A stretch of DNA of 64,000 nucleotides from Arenibacter sp. F26102. GTDB taxonomy: Bacteria > Bacteroidota > Bacteroidia > Flavobacteriales > Flavobacteriaceae. The translations under genes were made by a program, and so were the position numbers. Under the pieces are notes generated by a model. The model did no database searches. It was given only the letters and a program-made list of their open reading frames with translations, and had not been told where the DNA came from. Position 1 is the first letter of the stretch. Each line of letters begins with the position of its first letter. The stretch spans positions 332,202-396,201 of the forward strand of contig NZ_JALKBC010000002.1 in the NCBI RefSeq assembly GCF_023015865.1, in the 5' to 3' direction. Positions 17,441 through 27,432 of the stretch are shown here, in pieces.

Positions 17441-18358
17441 TCATAAATATTTTTTAAACCAATTGAGCCCGTCCCCAAAAATTATATCCAACGGGGCATC
17501 CCTATGCTTGGCATCATACCATATAATTTCCTTGGGTTCATTGGCGGCATTAAAAAGTAAGGTACTCATTAATGGGGGTACTATTTCGTCATTTTTTGCA
17601 TTTAGCATTAGGAAGGGACGGGGAGTAATTTCTTTCACAAAGTTTAAAGGCTCAATGATGCTGACAAAATCTTTCGCCTTTTTGGAAAGGGCCTCTTTTT
17701 CGTACAATAAATTCAATTGTCCACCGGCCAAAGCTACTATGGGAACTTTTATACGTTTGTCCACACCACAAAAAATGGTACCGGTAATTCCACCTAAACT
17801 TATGCCGTAATATCCAATTCTTTGGGCATCCAATCCTTCACGGGTTTCAATAAAATCTACAGCCCTTCTTAAATCGAATACGGTCTGACTGATAATGTCC
17901 CTACTCCAGTTTTTATAAGTCCCGGTCAGATTAAAATCATAAACGTCATTTTTTCGTTCCCCGTGCTGACTGAAATCGATCCTTAGCACCGTATAACCGT
18001 TTTTAAGGAAAAGATCGTTGCCATAGGCCACATAATCCACACTTTTGTTGTCTCCCAGGCCGTGCATTAAAATTATTACGGGTAGGGGAGAGGTGCCAAT
18101 TTTGGGTACACTTAACAGACCGGTCACGTTTTTATCGTGCACACTATTATAGGAAACATGATAAAGGGTGTAATTTGTTGTATCCTTTAAAAGCGTAATG
18201 GTATCCTTCAGGGGTATCGCCCTATCATAATCGTAGTACTCACTCACGGGGAAATTTTCGCTGGTATCACTGGCGTAAATGATGGTAAAAGCCAGTAACA
18301 AAAGAATGGCGAAAATCCCTGAAAACCAATATATCCGTTTTTTGCTAAAGGATTTCAT
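17441..18358 (-). CDS. Alpha/beta hydrolase, membrane-anchored (dienelactone hydrolase/acetyl esterase-like)
   Basis: 305 residues. An N-terminal hydrophobic segment (about 9-28) is a membrane anchor or signal. The core has LMHGLGDNKSVD (oxyanion loop), the nucleophile elbow YGISLGG, the acid in NAKNDEIVPP and the histidine in DAKHRDAP, completing a serine-hydrolase triad. The type resembles acyl-ester hydrolases acting on decorated sugars or lipids. Its start overlaps the end of the upstream gene by 14 nt, indicating translational coupling. Confidence 0.85.
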   Translation of the reverse strand: MKSFSKKRIYWFSGIFAILLLLAFTIIYASDTSENFPVSEYYDYDRAIPLKDTITLLKDTTNYTLYHVSYNSVHDKNVTGLLSVPKIGTSPLPVIILMHGLGDNKSVDYVAYGNDLFLKNGYTVLRIDFSQHGERKNDVYDFNLTGTYKNWSRDIISQTVFDLRRAVDFIETREGLDAQRIGYYGISLGGITGTIFCGVDKRIKVPIVALAGGQLNLLYEKEALSKKAKDFVSIIEPLNFVKEITPRPFLMLNAKNDEIVPPLMSTLLFNAANEPKEIIWYDAKHRDAPLDIIFGDGLNWFKKYL

Positions 18359-19730
18359 CGTCGTCCGCTACATACATTCTAGTGCTCTTGGTGTATTTTC
18401 CTCCATTGGGATCGGCATATTCCAGATCGATATAAAAAGCCTTGAAACCACCTTTAGGGAACTTTACCTGCTGTAGAATATGGTCATGGTCTTTGGAATC
18501 TATTTTTTCTGAGGTCCATTCCTCGTCCCTAAAGTCCCTATCTGAAGAATCTGCAGACCATATGTAGGCATTTTCAAGTTCATCTGAGGTAGTTTTGACC
18601 GTTAGGGTAGCCGATTTTTTGTCGGTTGTTAGCTCGTAGGCCAAGGTAGCCTGAGGAGTCTTGTTTAGCGATTTCCCCCAAAAGGCACTTAGAGCCCTCA
18701 CGGCCTGTTCACCGCCACCTAGGTCATGACCGGCATTGGGTACGTAATGAATGTAGTTTTCACCAGGAATATCATTAATATAATTCTTTATAGCATCTAC
18801 GGGCCAGTATTCATCGTTAGTGCCGATAAATATTAATTTTGGCATTGTTAAATTGGCTCTGTAAGAATAGGGGTCTACCATTTGCGTTAGGGCCTCACCG
18901 TCCTCTGATCTTACTGTTTGTGGGATTTCCAAATTAATGTAATCATTGATCTGTACGCTGTATTCGTTCCAAGCCGTAATTTGGTAATCCAAACTAACGG
19001 GCATATTTAAAACGTCTATTACCATTGGGGCTATGGTCTCTACCCTCTTATCGTTTGCCCCGGTCAACCAGGTGGTCCATCCCCTTTTGGAAGCTCCCGT
19101 TACCGTAAAGCGTGTAACCTCCTTTTGCAGCTTATTACTCGAGAATTCCTGTACGGCATCCATAGCCCTAGTGGCACTTTTTACCATTGGGAATAGTAAA
19201 GGCCATGTTAGGTCCTTATCATTTTTGTAATTGTGCAGGGTAAAGGAAATAAGTTCATCTTCCGTTAGGCCGTCATAAAGCGGTTGATTGGGAACCTGCC
19301 TTACAATAGCAACTATAGCCTTGTTCTTTGCCGCTACCTGGGCAAAACTAATCGATTTCTTGTCTTCTTCATTGGAAGACCAATTGGGTATGCCCTCTTT
19401 TGTACTTCCGCCTGTTATCATAAGAAGGGCGCCGTCATAGGCAACCTCCTTGGGTACCAAAATGGTCAGTTCATGGGTCCAGACATGTTCCCTCCATTTT
19501 TGGGAGGTCAATAATAGCTCATAGGCTGTTATATCCCCTATGGGATAATTCTCTTTTAGTTCCCATTTATAGGTCTGGTCATTATTGTTTAAGTAACTCT
19601 GTAATGCAGTTGTAGGAGTTACTTTCTCGACAGTTGGGGCAATGTTTTCCACCAACTTTTTTGAATTGTCCTTGCAGGAGGATATAAATAATAAGGACAT
19701 TCCTAAGAAAAAAGAAAGCAATTTATTCAT
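18345..19730 (-). CDS. PhoPQ-activated pathogenicity-related (PqaA-type) hydrolase lipoprotein
   Basis: 461 residues, lipobox SSCK at about residue 19. The sequence follows the PhoPQ-regulated protein family (PF10142 type): ELLLTSQKWREHVWTHEL, ITGGSTKEG, VRQVPNQPLYDGLTEDELISFT and FTVTGASKRGWTTWL. The last of these holds a GxSxxG-type nucleophile Ser. An Asp in GTNDEYWPVD and a His in NAGHDLGGGEQ complete an alpha/beta-hydrolase triad. The biochemical substrate of this family is not known. It lies 29 bp downstream of the third ceramidase-like gene and overlaps the next gene by 14 nt. Confidence 0.88.
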   Translation of the reverse strand: MNKLLSFFLGMSLLFISSCKDNSKKLVENIAPTVEKVTPTTALQSYLNNNDQTYKWELKENYPIGDITAYELLLTSQKWREHVWTHELTILVPKEVAYDGALLMITGGSTKEGIPNWSSNEEDKKSISFAQVAAKNKAIVAIVRQVPNQPLYDGLTEDELISFTLHNYKNDKDLTWPLLFPMVKSATRAMDAVQEFSSNKLQKEVTRFTVTGASKRGWTTWLTGANDKRVETIAPMVIDVLNMPVSLDYQITAWNEYSVQINDYINLEIPQTVRSEDGEALTQMVDPYSYRANLTMPKLIFIGTNDEYWPVDAIKNYINDIPGENYIHYVPNAGHDLGGGEQAVRALSAFWGKSLNKTPQATLAYELTTDKKSATLTVKTTSDELENAYIWSADSSDRDFRDEEWTSEKIDSKDHDHILQQVKFPKGGFKAFYIDLEYADPNGGKYTKSTRMYVADDDEIL

Positions 19731-19759
19731 GAAGATATTTTGTTAAGTTAGCAATTATT

Positions 19760-21052
19760 TTACTTTTTAGGTTTTGGACTGTTTTTGATTAGGGTCAATA
19801 GGTTATCGATGAGGATTTCTCCTGTTTCTTCCCCTAGGCTTGTTCTACTTACATACTGGTACTTTTTAAAACTATTAAAATCTTCCTTTGTCAATATATA
19901 ACCAAAGGCATCGTTGGTCAATCCAAAAAGGAAGGGATGTTCCGTGAGCATATTTCTTTTTAAATAGTAACCTATATTGGGTAGGGCTTCTCCAGGAATC
20001 GTAAGTATTTGGGCCGATCCAATATTCAAAAGGTTCAGGGTTGTACTCAGGGCACTGTCCGAGTCACCCATTTTTAAAGGGGAATTATTAATAATATAAC
20101 GCATCATTTCCGAATCTATAGGGAATTCGGCCTGTTTGGAGGCACAATATAGTTCAGGATTCTCTTGGATGACAGCAGTGGAAATGATTCTTAGGGCTTC
20201 ATCTGCCAAAAGGTTTCCAATGCGCTTACATTCTTCCCAATCATTGGCTTCAGCCTTGTTGTCCAACCTATTGTCCGCGGTAACCATTCCTCCTTGGGCA
20301 CCATTCATAAAAAGTGCCATCCCGCCAGATTTGGTCTCAATTCGATCATATAATGGTCCAATAAGATCTGGACTTAAAATTCCTCGATCGCTGCCTATTA
20401 CCTCTGGGTGTATTGCATAGTTTACCAATGTAACAATGGGCAGGTCCTTATTTTTTCCTTTGGTTCCCAAGGCTTGTATTACTCCGCATCTTGGATCGTA
20501 CAATTCCGGGGCGTAATAATTGTAGGCTATTTTTCCTTTGGCTTCGCCCACCGCAATTTTTAGTTTTGCCGGTTCTAATTTTTTTGAAGCTTCATTCACC
20601 GCATCCGCAATTTGGTTTACACACCAATCCAGGTATTTTAAATCGGCTGCAAAATTTCCTTTTTCGTCAGGAAAGGCATAGGCATCTGGAGCACTGTGGG
20701 TGTGTGTTGCTCCTATTAATATATTGTTGAACGGAATGTCCTTGATTAGTTTTCTGGCTCTATTACCAAGCGCTGCCGGCCATCCGAGGTTATCTATGTT
20801 AACAATGGCTATTTTTTCTTCACCCTTTTTCAACACCATGGCCCTAACATATAGTTCTCCTTTTTTTTCCGTAGCGGTCTTTGGAGTCCCTACACCACCA
20901 GAAACCGAAATAAGAGGGTTGGGCGTAATTATTCGTTTGGCCGCACCAACCATTAGTTGTTGGGATTGGAGATTAAGGGAAAATAGAATGAAAAATGGAA
21001 TGAGTAAAAAAACCCGACTGGCCTTACATACGTCGTAAGAATTATTTTTCAT
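19760..21052 (-). CDS. Neutral/alkaline ceramidase-family protein (third paralogue), secreted
   Basis: 430 residues. The N-terminus is a signal peptide ending near LQSQQ, so unlike the other two paralogues it has no clear retained anchor. Family motifs are VGAAKRIITPN, VNIDNLGWPAAL, GATHTHSAPDA (zinc-site His) and ALFMNGAQGGMV. It ends at about the same point as the 8636 paralogue and lacks the C-terminal domain of long ceramidases. It is the first gene of a four-gene minus operon; the 301-bp upstream gap is shared with the divergent SusCD operon. Confidence 0.85.
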   Translation of the reverse strand: MKNNSYDVCKASRVFLLIPFFILFSLNLQSQQLMVGAAKRIITPNPLISVSGGVGTPKTATEKKGELYVRAMVLKKGEEKIAIVNIDNLGWPAALGNRARKLIKDIPFNNILIGATHTHSAPDAYAFPDEKGNFAADLKYLDWCVNQIADAVNEASKKLEPAKLKIAVGEAKGKIAYNYYAPELYDPRCGVIQALGTKGKNKDLPIVTLVNYAIHPEVIGSDRGILSPDLIGPLYDRIETKSGGMALFMNGAQGGMVTADNRLDNKAEANDWEECKRIGNLLADEALRIISTAVIQENPELYCASKQAEFPIDSEMMRYIINNSPLKMGDSDSALSTTLNLLNIGSAQILTIPGEALPNIGYYLKRNMLTEHPFLFGLTNDAFGYILTKEDFNSFKKYQYVSRTSLGEETGEILIDNLLTLIKNSPKPKK

Positions 21053-21353
21053 AAATCTTCACATTTAAATGTTAAAAATGCTCCTATTATGCATGCATAA
21101 AACTTGATAAGAATATTGACTTATTTCACAAAAATATATTTAATTTATCAAATCGAGGGTTAATATATAATGCATATTTAATAATATATCTGAATTGTAT
21201 TGAATAATTTAAATATATTTTTGGTAATAGTGCAATCTAATGGTCGCAATATTAACAAATCGTTAACTAAGGGTTATCAAGTAGGAACAAGTAAGTGGTA
21301 ATTCTTAATATTGGATCTTTGGGTACATATAAACTAACTTAAAACCATTATTT
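21053..21353. other. Divergent regulatory region between ceramidase-like operon and SusCD operon (301 bp)
   Basis: Very AT-rich, no coding frame of note. It must hold the promoters of both divergent operons, so the two may share regulation. Confidence 0.5.
21195..21223 (+). promoter_or_regulatory. Candidate promoter of the PKD-SusC-SusD operon
   Basis: TATTTTTG (21216-21223) fits TAnnTTTG, and a TTG at 21195-21197 lies 18 bases upstream of it, close to Bacteroidota -33/-7 spacing. The ATG is about 130 bp further on, which implies a long leader. Confidence 0.35.
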
Positions 21354-22301
21354 ATGACTAAAAAAAATCTAATACTTCTGTATGGAGTTTTATTTTCAAT
21401 GATGTTATCTCTGTCTTCGTGTAGCTCTGATGATAGTAGTAGTTCGGATATTCCTTTTACCGCTGATATTTTTCAGAGTACAGTCGGAAAGAAAGTAGCC
21501 TTCCAAGGGCTGACCAATAACGCAACATCTTGGACTTGGGATTTTGGTGATGGAGCTACCAGCAGTGAGAAAAACCCAGTACATGTTTATTCCGATGGTG
21601 GATACTACACTGCCAAGTTAACAGCAACCTCTGCAGATGGAAGTTCAATTACCAAGGAAGTGAATTTGGCCTTGGATATTACACCTTATGTATTGTTGAC
21701 GGGAGGTGCCACTGCGGAAAGTGGTAAAACCTGGAGGATTTCTTCCGGAAGTTCAGCTAATGATTACTTTGCCTTTGCCAATGCTGAGCTCACTCCTTTT
21801 CCAGGTGCTCCAAACCCCTTGCCAGCCGGTATTTTTGGATCTGGGTTGGGTATGGGAGAGATTTATGAGGACGAGTTTACCTTTTATTTTGATGGCGGCT
21901 ACGCACACGATGTAAAAGCGGATGGTGCGGCTTTTAGCGGGTATCTTTATCAATATGTAACTACAGGGGGTGCCGGTATCGTAAATGGTGGTGGGGTTGA
22001 TTTTGGACTCTGTACGGGTGTTTTTGTACCCGAATCAGGTTCTACTTTCACATATGTAGAGAGTGATAATTTTGAAACTTCTTCAGCGATAGAGCCAAGT
22101 GGGAAAGTGTCCTTTAATGGAGTGAGTACGCTCAGTTTTTCTGGGTCCGAATTTATCGGCCTATTGGATTTTGAACGCAGAGTCATCATTCAGAATATCA
22201 CCGATAAATCCATGCGGCTGATCATGTTTTTGGCGGCCTCACAGGATGCAATTGGTATAAATACCAATGCCGTTATATTGACCTTTGAAGCTGTTGAATA
22301 A
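21354..22301 (+). CDS. PKD-domain lipoprotein (probable surface glycan/ligand-binding protein)
   Basis: 315 residues. Lipobox LSSC (about residue 23) is followed by an acidic-serine linker (SSDDSSSSD) that resembles lipoprotein export signals for the Bacteroidota cell surface. Residues about 38-100 form a PKD fold with the hallmark WDFGDG and YTAKLTAT. The remaining 200 residues, including a Gly-rich part (TTGGAGIVNGGGVD), match no domain I know. It starts the SusCD operon, in a position where surface-binding partners of SusCD are often found, so a substrate-capture role is likely. Confidence 0.8.
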   Translation: MTKKNLILLYGVLFSMMLSLSSCSSDDSSSSDIPFTADIFQSTVGKKVAFQGLTNNATSWTWDFGDGATSSEKNPVHVYSDGGYYTAKLTATSADGSSITKEVNLALDITPYVLLTGGATAESGKTWRISSGSSANDYFAFANAELTPFPGAPNPLPAGIFGSGLGMGEIYEDEFTFYFDGGYAHDVKADGAAFSGYLYQYVTTGGAGIVNGGGVDFGLCTGVFVPESGSTFTYVESDNFETSSAIEPSGKVSFNGVSTLSFSGSEFIGLLDFERRVIIQNITDKSMRLIMFLAASQDAIGINTNAVILTFEAVE

Positions 22302-22345
22302 TTATTAATAGATTACAAATAGATAACCAATTATATATATTAAAT

Positions 22346-25300
22346 ATGGAGATACACTATTCTATAAAAGACCCTGTGAGGAAATTTATGTGTTCCTTAC
22401 TTTATTTGACCTTGCTAATGGCTGGTCATGCCGTATCGGCCCAGAATACCTTTCTGAAGGTTTCGGGTACGGTAACCTCTTCAGAAGATGGTATACCCTT
22501 GCCAGGGGTAAGTATTATTTTAAAGGGAACCAATACAGGTAAGATAACCGATTTTGATGGTACTTACAGTTTGGATGTGCCCAATGGTACCGGTACTCTT
22601 GTTTTTTCCTATTTGGGATTCGAGACCAAGGAGATTGGTGTTAATGGCCAAGCAATAATCAATGTTGTCATGAATCCCAGCACACAAGAGCTTGATGAGG
22701 TGGTCGTTACTGCCTTGGGAATAAAGCGAGAGGATAAGTCGTTGGGGTATTCCGTGGAAAAGGTAGTTGGTCAAGAGTTGACCCGTGTTGCGAATCCTAA
22801 CGTAGTGAATTCCTTGTCAGGTAAAGTGTCAGGGGTCACCATTAACAGTACAGGAGGCACAGGGTCTTCAGTAAGTATGGTAATTAGGGGTGCAATTTCC
22901 CTAAGTTCCGACAACCAGCCATTGTTTGTAATCGATGGTGTTCCTATAGAGAATTCCCTCAATAATATTGGAGGCTTTGGCGACAGAAACCCGGTTGATT
23001 ACGGAAATGCCATTTCCGATCTTGACCCGGAGAGCGTAGCAAACGTTACTATATTAAAAGGAGCCAGTGCTGCGGCACTTTATGGTACTCGTGCGGGGAA
23101 CGGTGTTGTGCTGATTACCACAAAAAGAGCCAAAGCAGGTGAAAAAATGAAGATTGAATTCACATCTAATACGGTTTTTGACATTCCTTACAAATTTATT
23201 GATACACAATCCCGTTTTGCAACTGGTTATTTGTCTTATTCACCTGAATCTGAAGGTGGGAGTATGATAATGCCCGATGCCATTCCTGCTGGTGGAAACG
23301 GTGGACCGGAATTGGATAAGGGTTATTTTGCGGTACAATGGAATTCTCCATTGGACGCCAATGGCGTTGCAATCCCTACGGAACTCAAATCTTATCCAAA
23401 TAATATTCAGAATTTTGTCAACACAGGGATCACAACTACCAATAGTCTGGCAATTACTAATAGTTCCCAATGGTTAAACCTTAGGTTTGGGGTATCTACT
23501 ATGGACAATACAGGGATTATTCCTAATTCCGATATGCAGCGGAATAGTTATAATTTATCCGCAACTTCCAATTTAAATAATAAACTTACGTTTAGTACCA
23601 ATTTGAATTTTGTACACAGTTATGCTAAAAATAGACCAGCTTCCAATAGGGGCACCAATCCGCTAGAGAATGCTTATTATGTGCCGCCCAGTATTGATAT
23701 TATGGCGATAAAGGACTACAAACTTCCAGGTAATGAAGTTTACAATTTTTCCGATGATTACCCTAATCCATGGTTTATGGCCAATGAGATTAACAATGGA
23801 TATTCTAGGTACAGACTCTACGGAAATATGGCAATGGAATGGAACGTATCACCGGAATTTACCATTAAGAGTAGCTATAATATTAACAATTTCAATCAGA
23901 CCCAGGATACAAAAATGGCTCCGGGTTATAGTAGGGAACCAAACAATGGAACCTATGGTATCGCCAAATCCGATGGTTTGGAGACGAACGTAGATTTGTT
24001 GGCAACCTATGCCAAAAAATTTGAAGGCTTTGATTTGTCTGTCTCGGGAGGAGGAAACCTAATGTATCAGAAACAAACTGGTATCAGTAATTCATCAGCT
24101 AACCAGGCGGGACTTATAGTGCCTAACTTATTCACTATAGATAACATTGCCCCAACATCTTTACGATATTCCAGCTATTCTCACGAGCGGGGTATAAACA
24201 GTATTTATGGATTGGCCAATTTTGGGTTTTGGGATATGTTGTATTTGGATATTACGGCTAGGAATGATTGGTCCAGTACGCTACCGGTAGAAAATAGATC
24301 TTATTTTTACCCCTCTGGATCCTTGAGTTTTTTGCTCAGCGAGTTGATAGATATTCCAAAAGTCGATCTTTTGAAATTTAGGGGCGGTTATGCCGAGGTT
24401 GGGAACGATACCGATCCTTATCAATTGGATACTTATTATAACAATGGCGGTTATTGGGGAGATGCTATAATGTACGGGGCAGGTTCCCTGAATACTCCGA
24501 ACCTTGAGCCGGAAAGAGCCCGTTCCTGGGAATTGGGTATGGATATGGCTATGTTTAAAAATAGGGTGCGCTTTTCTGGTACCTATTACATTGTTGAAAA
24601 TAAGAACCAGATCATTCGTGTTCCTATATCGCCTTCTTCCGGAAGTTCTAGTGTGGGCATCAATGCAGGTACCTTGGAAAGCAAGGGATATGAACTTTCC
24701 CTTGGCCTGACCCCTATAAGAACTGACGATTGGAATTTGGATCTCAACTTCAATTTCACTACTAATGAATCCAAAATTACTGCTTTAGCGGATGGAGTCG
24801 ATTATATTCAATTTTGGGATGAGAATAAGAGTGTTTCCAGAGGGTATGTGGCCGACCCGGCAACCGGTGAGGATGGATTGGTCGGTAATATCTATTCCCC
24901 TATGATCAGAAGGGTGACCGATGTAAATTCTCCTTATTATAATTATCCAATTCTCGGAAGTGGGGAAGATGCTGAGTGGACGGCCTCAGAAGATAGGGTG
25001 AAAGTGGGCAACTACAACCCAGATTTTATCATGGGGTTGCAAACAACACTATCCTATAAGAATTTTACACTTAACATGACCTTCGATTGGCGTTCGGGAG
25101 GACAGTATATGTCACAAACCTCTAGGTATTTAGGAGATGATGGCTATATTAATAGGACTCTGAACAGTTTGGTGAATCCCGGGATTTCAGAACCTGGACC
25201 CGAACTAAAACAGTGGGTCCTAGATCATGCGGATGAATTAATTTTTGGTGAAAATTTTCTATCTGTAGGAGGAACTCCAGGGAATGGTGGATTCGCGGAA

Positions 25301-25750
25301 AATTTGAGTGGACGCACCGTTTATGATGGTATTTTTAGTCCTGGTGTTCAAGGGACTTACGATGCTCAAGGCAACTTTATATTGGAAAATGAAAACCTTG
25401 GGGATGTGGGCACCTCGTTTATACCATTCTCCGTTCAGAATCCATGGGATTTGGGGACACCAAATATGTTCGATGCGGATTATATAAAACTTCGTGAGGT
25501 TTCATTGAGCTACAATCTACCCAGGGAATTTGTAGATAGAATTGGGGTAAGTAACGTAATCTTTTCGTTGTACAGCAGAAATATAATGCTCTGGACCAAG
25601 GATTCTAATTTTGGGATAGACCCGGAAAGAGCATTTCAGGCAGAAACGGGTAAGGACAGTAGAGGTACTCAGTTTAAACAGGGTATAGAGCGTTACAACG
25701 TGGAGCCTTGGTTAGCTCCTATTGGAATCAAGATTGGAGTGACATTTTAA
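22346..25750 (+). CDS. SusC/RagA-family TonB-linked outer-membrane transporter
   Basis: 1134 residues. Signal peptide to about AVSAQ (residue 33); then a carboxypeptidase-regulatory-like domain (VSGTVTSSEDGIPLPGVSIILKG, about 38-120); then the TonB-box/plug start ELDEVVVTALGIKRED; then plug motifs (VIRGAISLSSDNQPLFVIDG, ILKGASAAALYGTRAGNGVVLITTK). About 850 residues of beta-barrel end in IKIGVTF with terminal Phe. It imports large or complex ligands across the outer membrane using TonB energy. Start ATG at 22346 is 44 bp after the PKD gene; SusD follows after 23 bp. Confidence 0.95.
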   Translation: MEIHYSIKDPVRKFMCSLLYLTLLMAGHAVSAQNTFLKVSGTVTSSEDGIPLPGVSIILKGTNTGKITDFDGTYSLDVPNGTGTLVFSYLGFETKEIGVNGQAIINVVMNPSTQELDEVVVTALGIKREDKSLGYSVEKVVGQELTRVANPNVVNSLSGKVSGVTINSTGGTGSSVSMVIRGAISLSSDNQPLFVIDGVPIENSLNNIGGFGDRNPVDYGNAISDLDPESVANVTILKGASAAALYGTRAGNGVVLITTKRAKAGEKMKIEFTSNTVFDIPYKFIDTQSRFATGYLSYSPESEGGSMIMPDAIPAGGNGGPELDKGYFAVQWNSPLDANGVAIPTELKSYPNNIQNFVNTGITTTNSLAITNSSQWLNLRFGVSTMDNTGIIPNSDMQRNSYNLSATSNLNNKLTFSTNLNFVHSYAKNRPASNRGTNPLENAYYVPPSIDIMAIKDYKLPGNEVYNFSDDYPNPWFMANEINNGYSRYRLYGNMAMEWNVSPEFTIKSSYNINNFNQTQDTKMAPGYSREPNNGTYGIAKSDGLETNVDLLATYAKKFEGFDLSVSGGGNLMYQKQTGISNSSANQAGLIVPNLFTIDNIAPTSLRYSSYSHERGINSIYGLANFGFWDMLYLDITARNDWSSTLPVENRSYFYPSGSLSFLLSELIDIPKVDLLKFRGGYAEVGNDTDPYQLDTYYNNGGYWGDAIMYGAGSLNTPNLEPERARSWELGMDMAMFKNRVRFSGTYYIVENKNQIIRVPISPSSGSSSVGINAGTLESKGYELSLGLTPIRTDDWNLDLNFNFTTNESKITALADGVDYIQFWDENKSVSRGYVADPATGEDGLVGNIYSPMIRRVTDVNSPYYNYPILGSGEDAEWTASEDRVKVGNYNPDFIMGLQTTLSYKNFTLNMTFDWRSGGQYMSQTSRYLGDDGYINRTLNSLVNPGISEPGPELKQWVLDHADELIFGENFLSVGGTPGNGGFAENLSGRTVYDGIFSPGVQGTYDAQGNFILENENLGDVGTSFIPFSVQNPWDLGTPNMFDADYIKLREVSLSYNLPREFVDRIGVSNVIFSLYSRNIMLWTKDSNFGIDPERAFQAETGKDSRGTQFKQGIERYNVEPWLAPIGIKIGVTF

Positions 25751-25773
25751 TAAAAATTTAAACAGAAATTGAG

Positions 25774-27432
25774 ATGTATCAAATAAAAAGCAAACTTACA
25801 ATACTGATATTGGGTGTTATATTAACCGTATCATGCCATGGTCTGGAAGATTTGAATGTAAACCCGGACAAGATTGGCGGGGACAATGTGGATCCTAATC
25901 TTTTGGTTCCTACTGTAATTAATGGGGTAGGAAAGACTGTTGTTAATTTAGGATTTGGGGATTTGGCAGGAGTAATGCAGCACACCCAAAAGGATGGTTG
26001 GTCTAGTGGCCATAATGCTTATGATTGGAATAATCGTTCCCAGAGTTGGGCAGGATATTACCAGATTATGTATAATGGCAAAACACTGATCCAAAAGGCA
26101 GAGGACAGTGACTTGGACTTTCATCGTGCAGTGGGGCTAATAATGAAATCCTACATGTTCGGGCTTATTACCGACCTATGGGGAGATGCCCCATATACGG
26201 AAGCACTGCGTGGAGACGAAGGACCTGAGTACTTTGATTCTGAGTTTGATGATCAGCAAACAATTTATGAGGGTATTCAATCCGACTTAAAAACTGCAAA
26301 CACCTTGTTATCTGGAAGTCAAGGTTCCTATGCCGGTATAGACGAAAGCCAGGATATACTGTTTGGTGGAAATGTTGCTAAATGGCGAAAATTTGCCAAT
26401 TCCATCTCCCTGCGCTATTATATGCGTCTTTCGGCTAAAGATCCTTCCTGGGCTGAGCAAGGGGTCAAGGGAATAATTAACAATCCTCAGCAATTTCCAT
26501 TGATATTGCAGGCCTCGGATGATGCCAATATGGCCTATATAGGTAATACCAGTGCTGATGCATGGCCATCGAACGTTAATTTTGATGCAAGTCCGCAAGG
26601 AAGCTATTTTAGGTTAAAAATGGGAAAGCCTTTAGTAGATAAACTGCAGGAGTTAAATGACCCAAGATTGGATGTTTGGGCAGCTGAAATTGCTGTTCCT
26701 ATCGTATTGGTACCCGATGCCCCGAATGGAACCGACAATACCGTGGATGGAATAAGATATGTTTCTCAAGATATTGTGGATACATATGAGTCTCCCGAAG
26801 GGGTAGGTTATCCGGTAGATTATGACATGGAATACGTAGGTTACCCTCCAGGAATGACTTTTGGTATGGCTTATAATTTAAGTAAAAACACCAATCAAGG
26901 TGCTACCAACTTGCACGCTTCCCAATTAAACGAAATTTATAAGGAAGCAAGTGGCCCATTACTTCAGTCCAGATTGATTTCGGCTGCTGAAGTCAACCTT
27001 ATCCTTGCTGAAGCCGCATTTAAAGGTTGGATAGGAGGAACAGCAATGCAGTATTACAATGAAGGTGTCAAACAATCCCTTGCTGCCTGGGGAGTGGAAG
27101 GTGATTATACTTCATATATTTCAGGTCCTGCTGCCTATACCGGTTATGCCGATATTATAGATCAAAAATGGATTGCCAGTTGGACTGCTGCCTCTGAGTC
27201 TTGGTTCGATTATAGAAGAACAGGTCTTCCCGACCTACAATCAGGGCCTGCATCCAAACGACAAGCTTTGCCGTTGCGTTTTTATTATAATATAGATGAG
27301 ATAGATAACAATCCAAACGTTGAGACCGCTATAGATAAATTGGAACCCACGTCATTTAAGGGAGACGATGCCAGTAATAATAGTGCCTGGTCTAAAATGT
27401 GGTTGTTACAGGGCACTGGAAAACCGTATTAA
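25774..27432 (+). CDS. SusD/RagB-family nutrient-binding outer-membrane lipoprotein
   Basis: 552 residues, lipobox VSCH near residue 22. The N-terminus DLNVNPDKIGGDNVDPNLLVPT and the helical TPR-like segments (YYQIMYNGKTLIQKAED, VGLIMKSYMFGLITDLWGDAPYTEAL) are typical of the SusD-like_2 group. Near the end WTAASESWFDYRRTGLPDL is the conserved TPR/ligand lid region. It forms the lid of the SusC channel and binds the ligand. The SusD-like_2 group is often paired with non-starch or non-carbohydrate substrates, so the ligand is left open. Confidence 0.93.
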   Translation: MYQIKSKLTILILGVILTVSCHGLEDLNVNPDKIGGDNVDPNLLVPTVINGVGKTVVNLGFGDLAGVMQHTQKDGWSSGHNAYDWNNRSQSWAGYYQIMYNGKTLIQKAEDSDLDFHRAVGLIMKSYMFGLITDLWGDAPYTEALRGDEGPEYFDSEFDDQQTIYEGIQSDLKTANTLLSGSQGSYAGIDESQDILFGGNVAKWRKFANSISLRYYMRLSAKDPSWAEQGVKGIINNPQQFPLILQASDDANMAYIGNTSADAWPSNVNFDASPQGSYFRLKMGKPLVDKLQELNDPRLDVWAAEIAVPIVLVPDAPNGTDNTVDGIRYVSQDIVDTYESPEGVGYPVDYDMEYVGYPPGMTFGMAYNLSKNTNQGATNLHASQLNEIYKEASGPLLQSRLISAAEVNLILAEAAFKGWIGGTAMQYYNEGVKQSLAAWGVEGDYTSYISGPAAYTGYADIIDQKWIASWTAASESWFDYRRTGLPDLQSGPASKRQALPLRFYYNIDEIDNNPNVETAIDKLEPTSFKGDDASNNSAWSKMWLLQGTGKPY

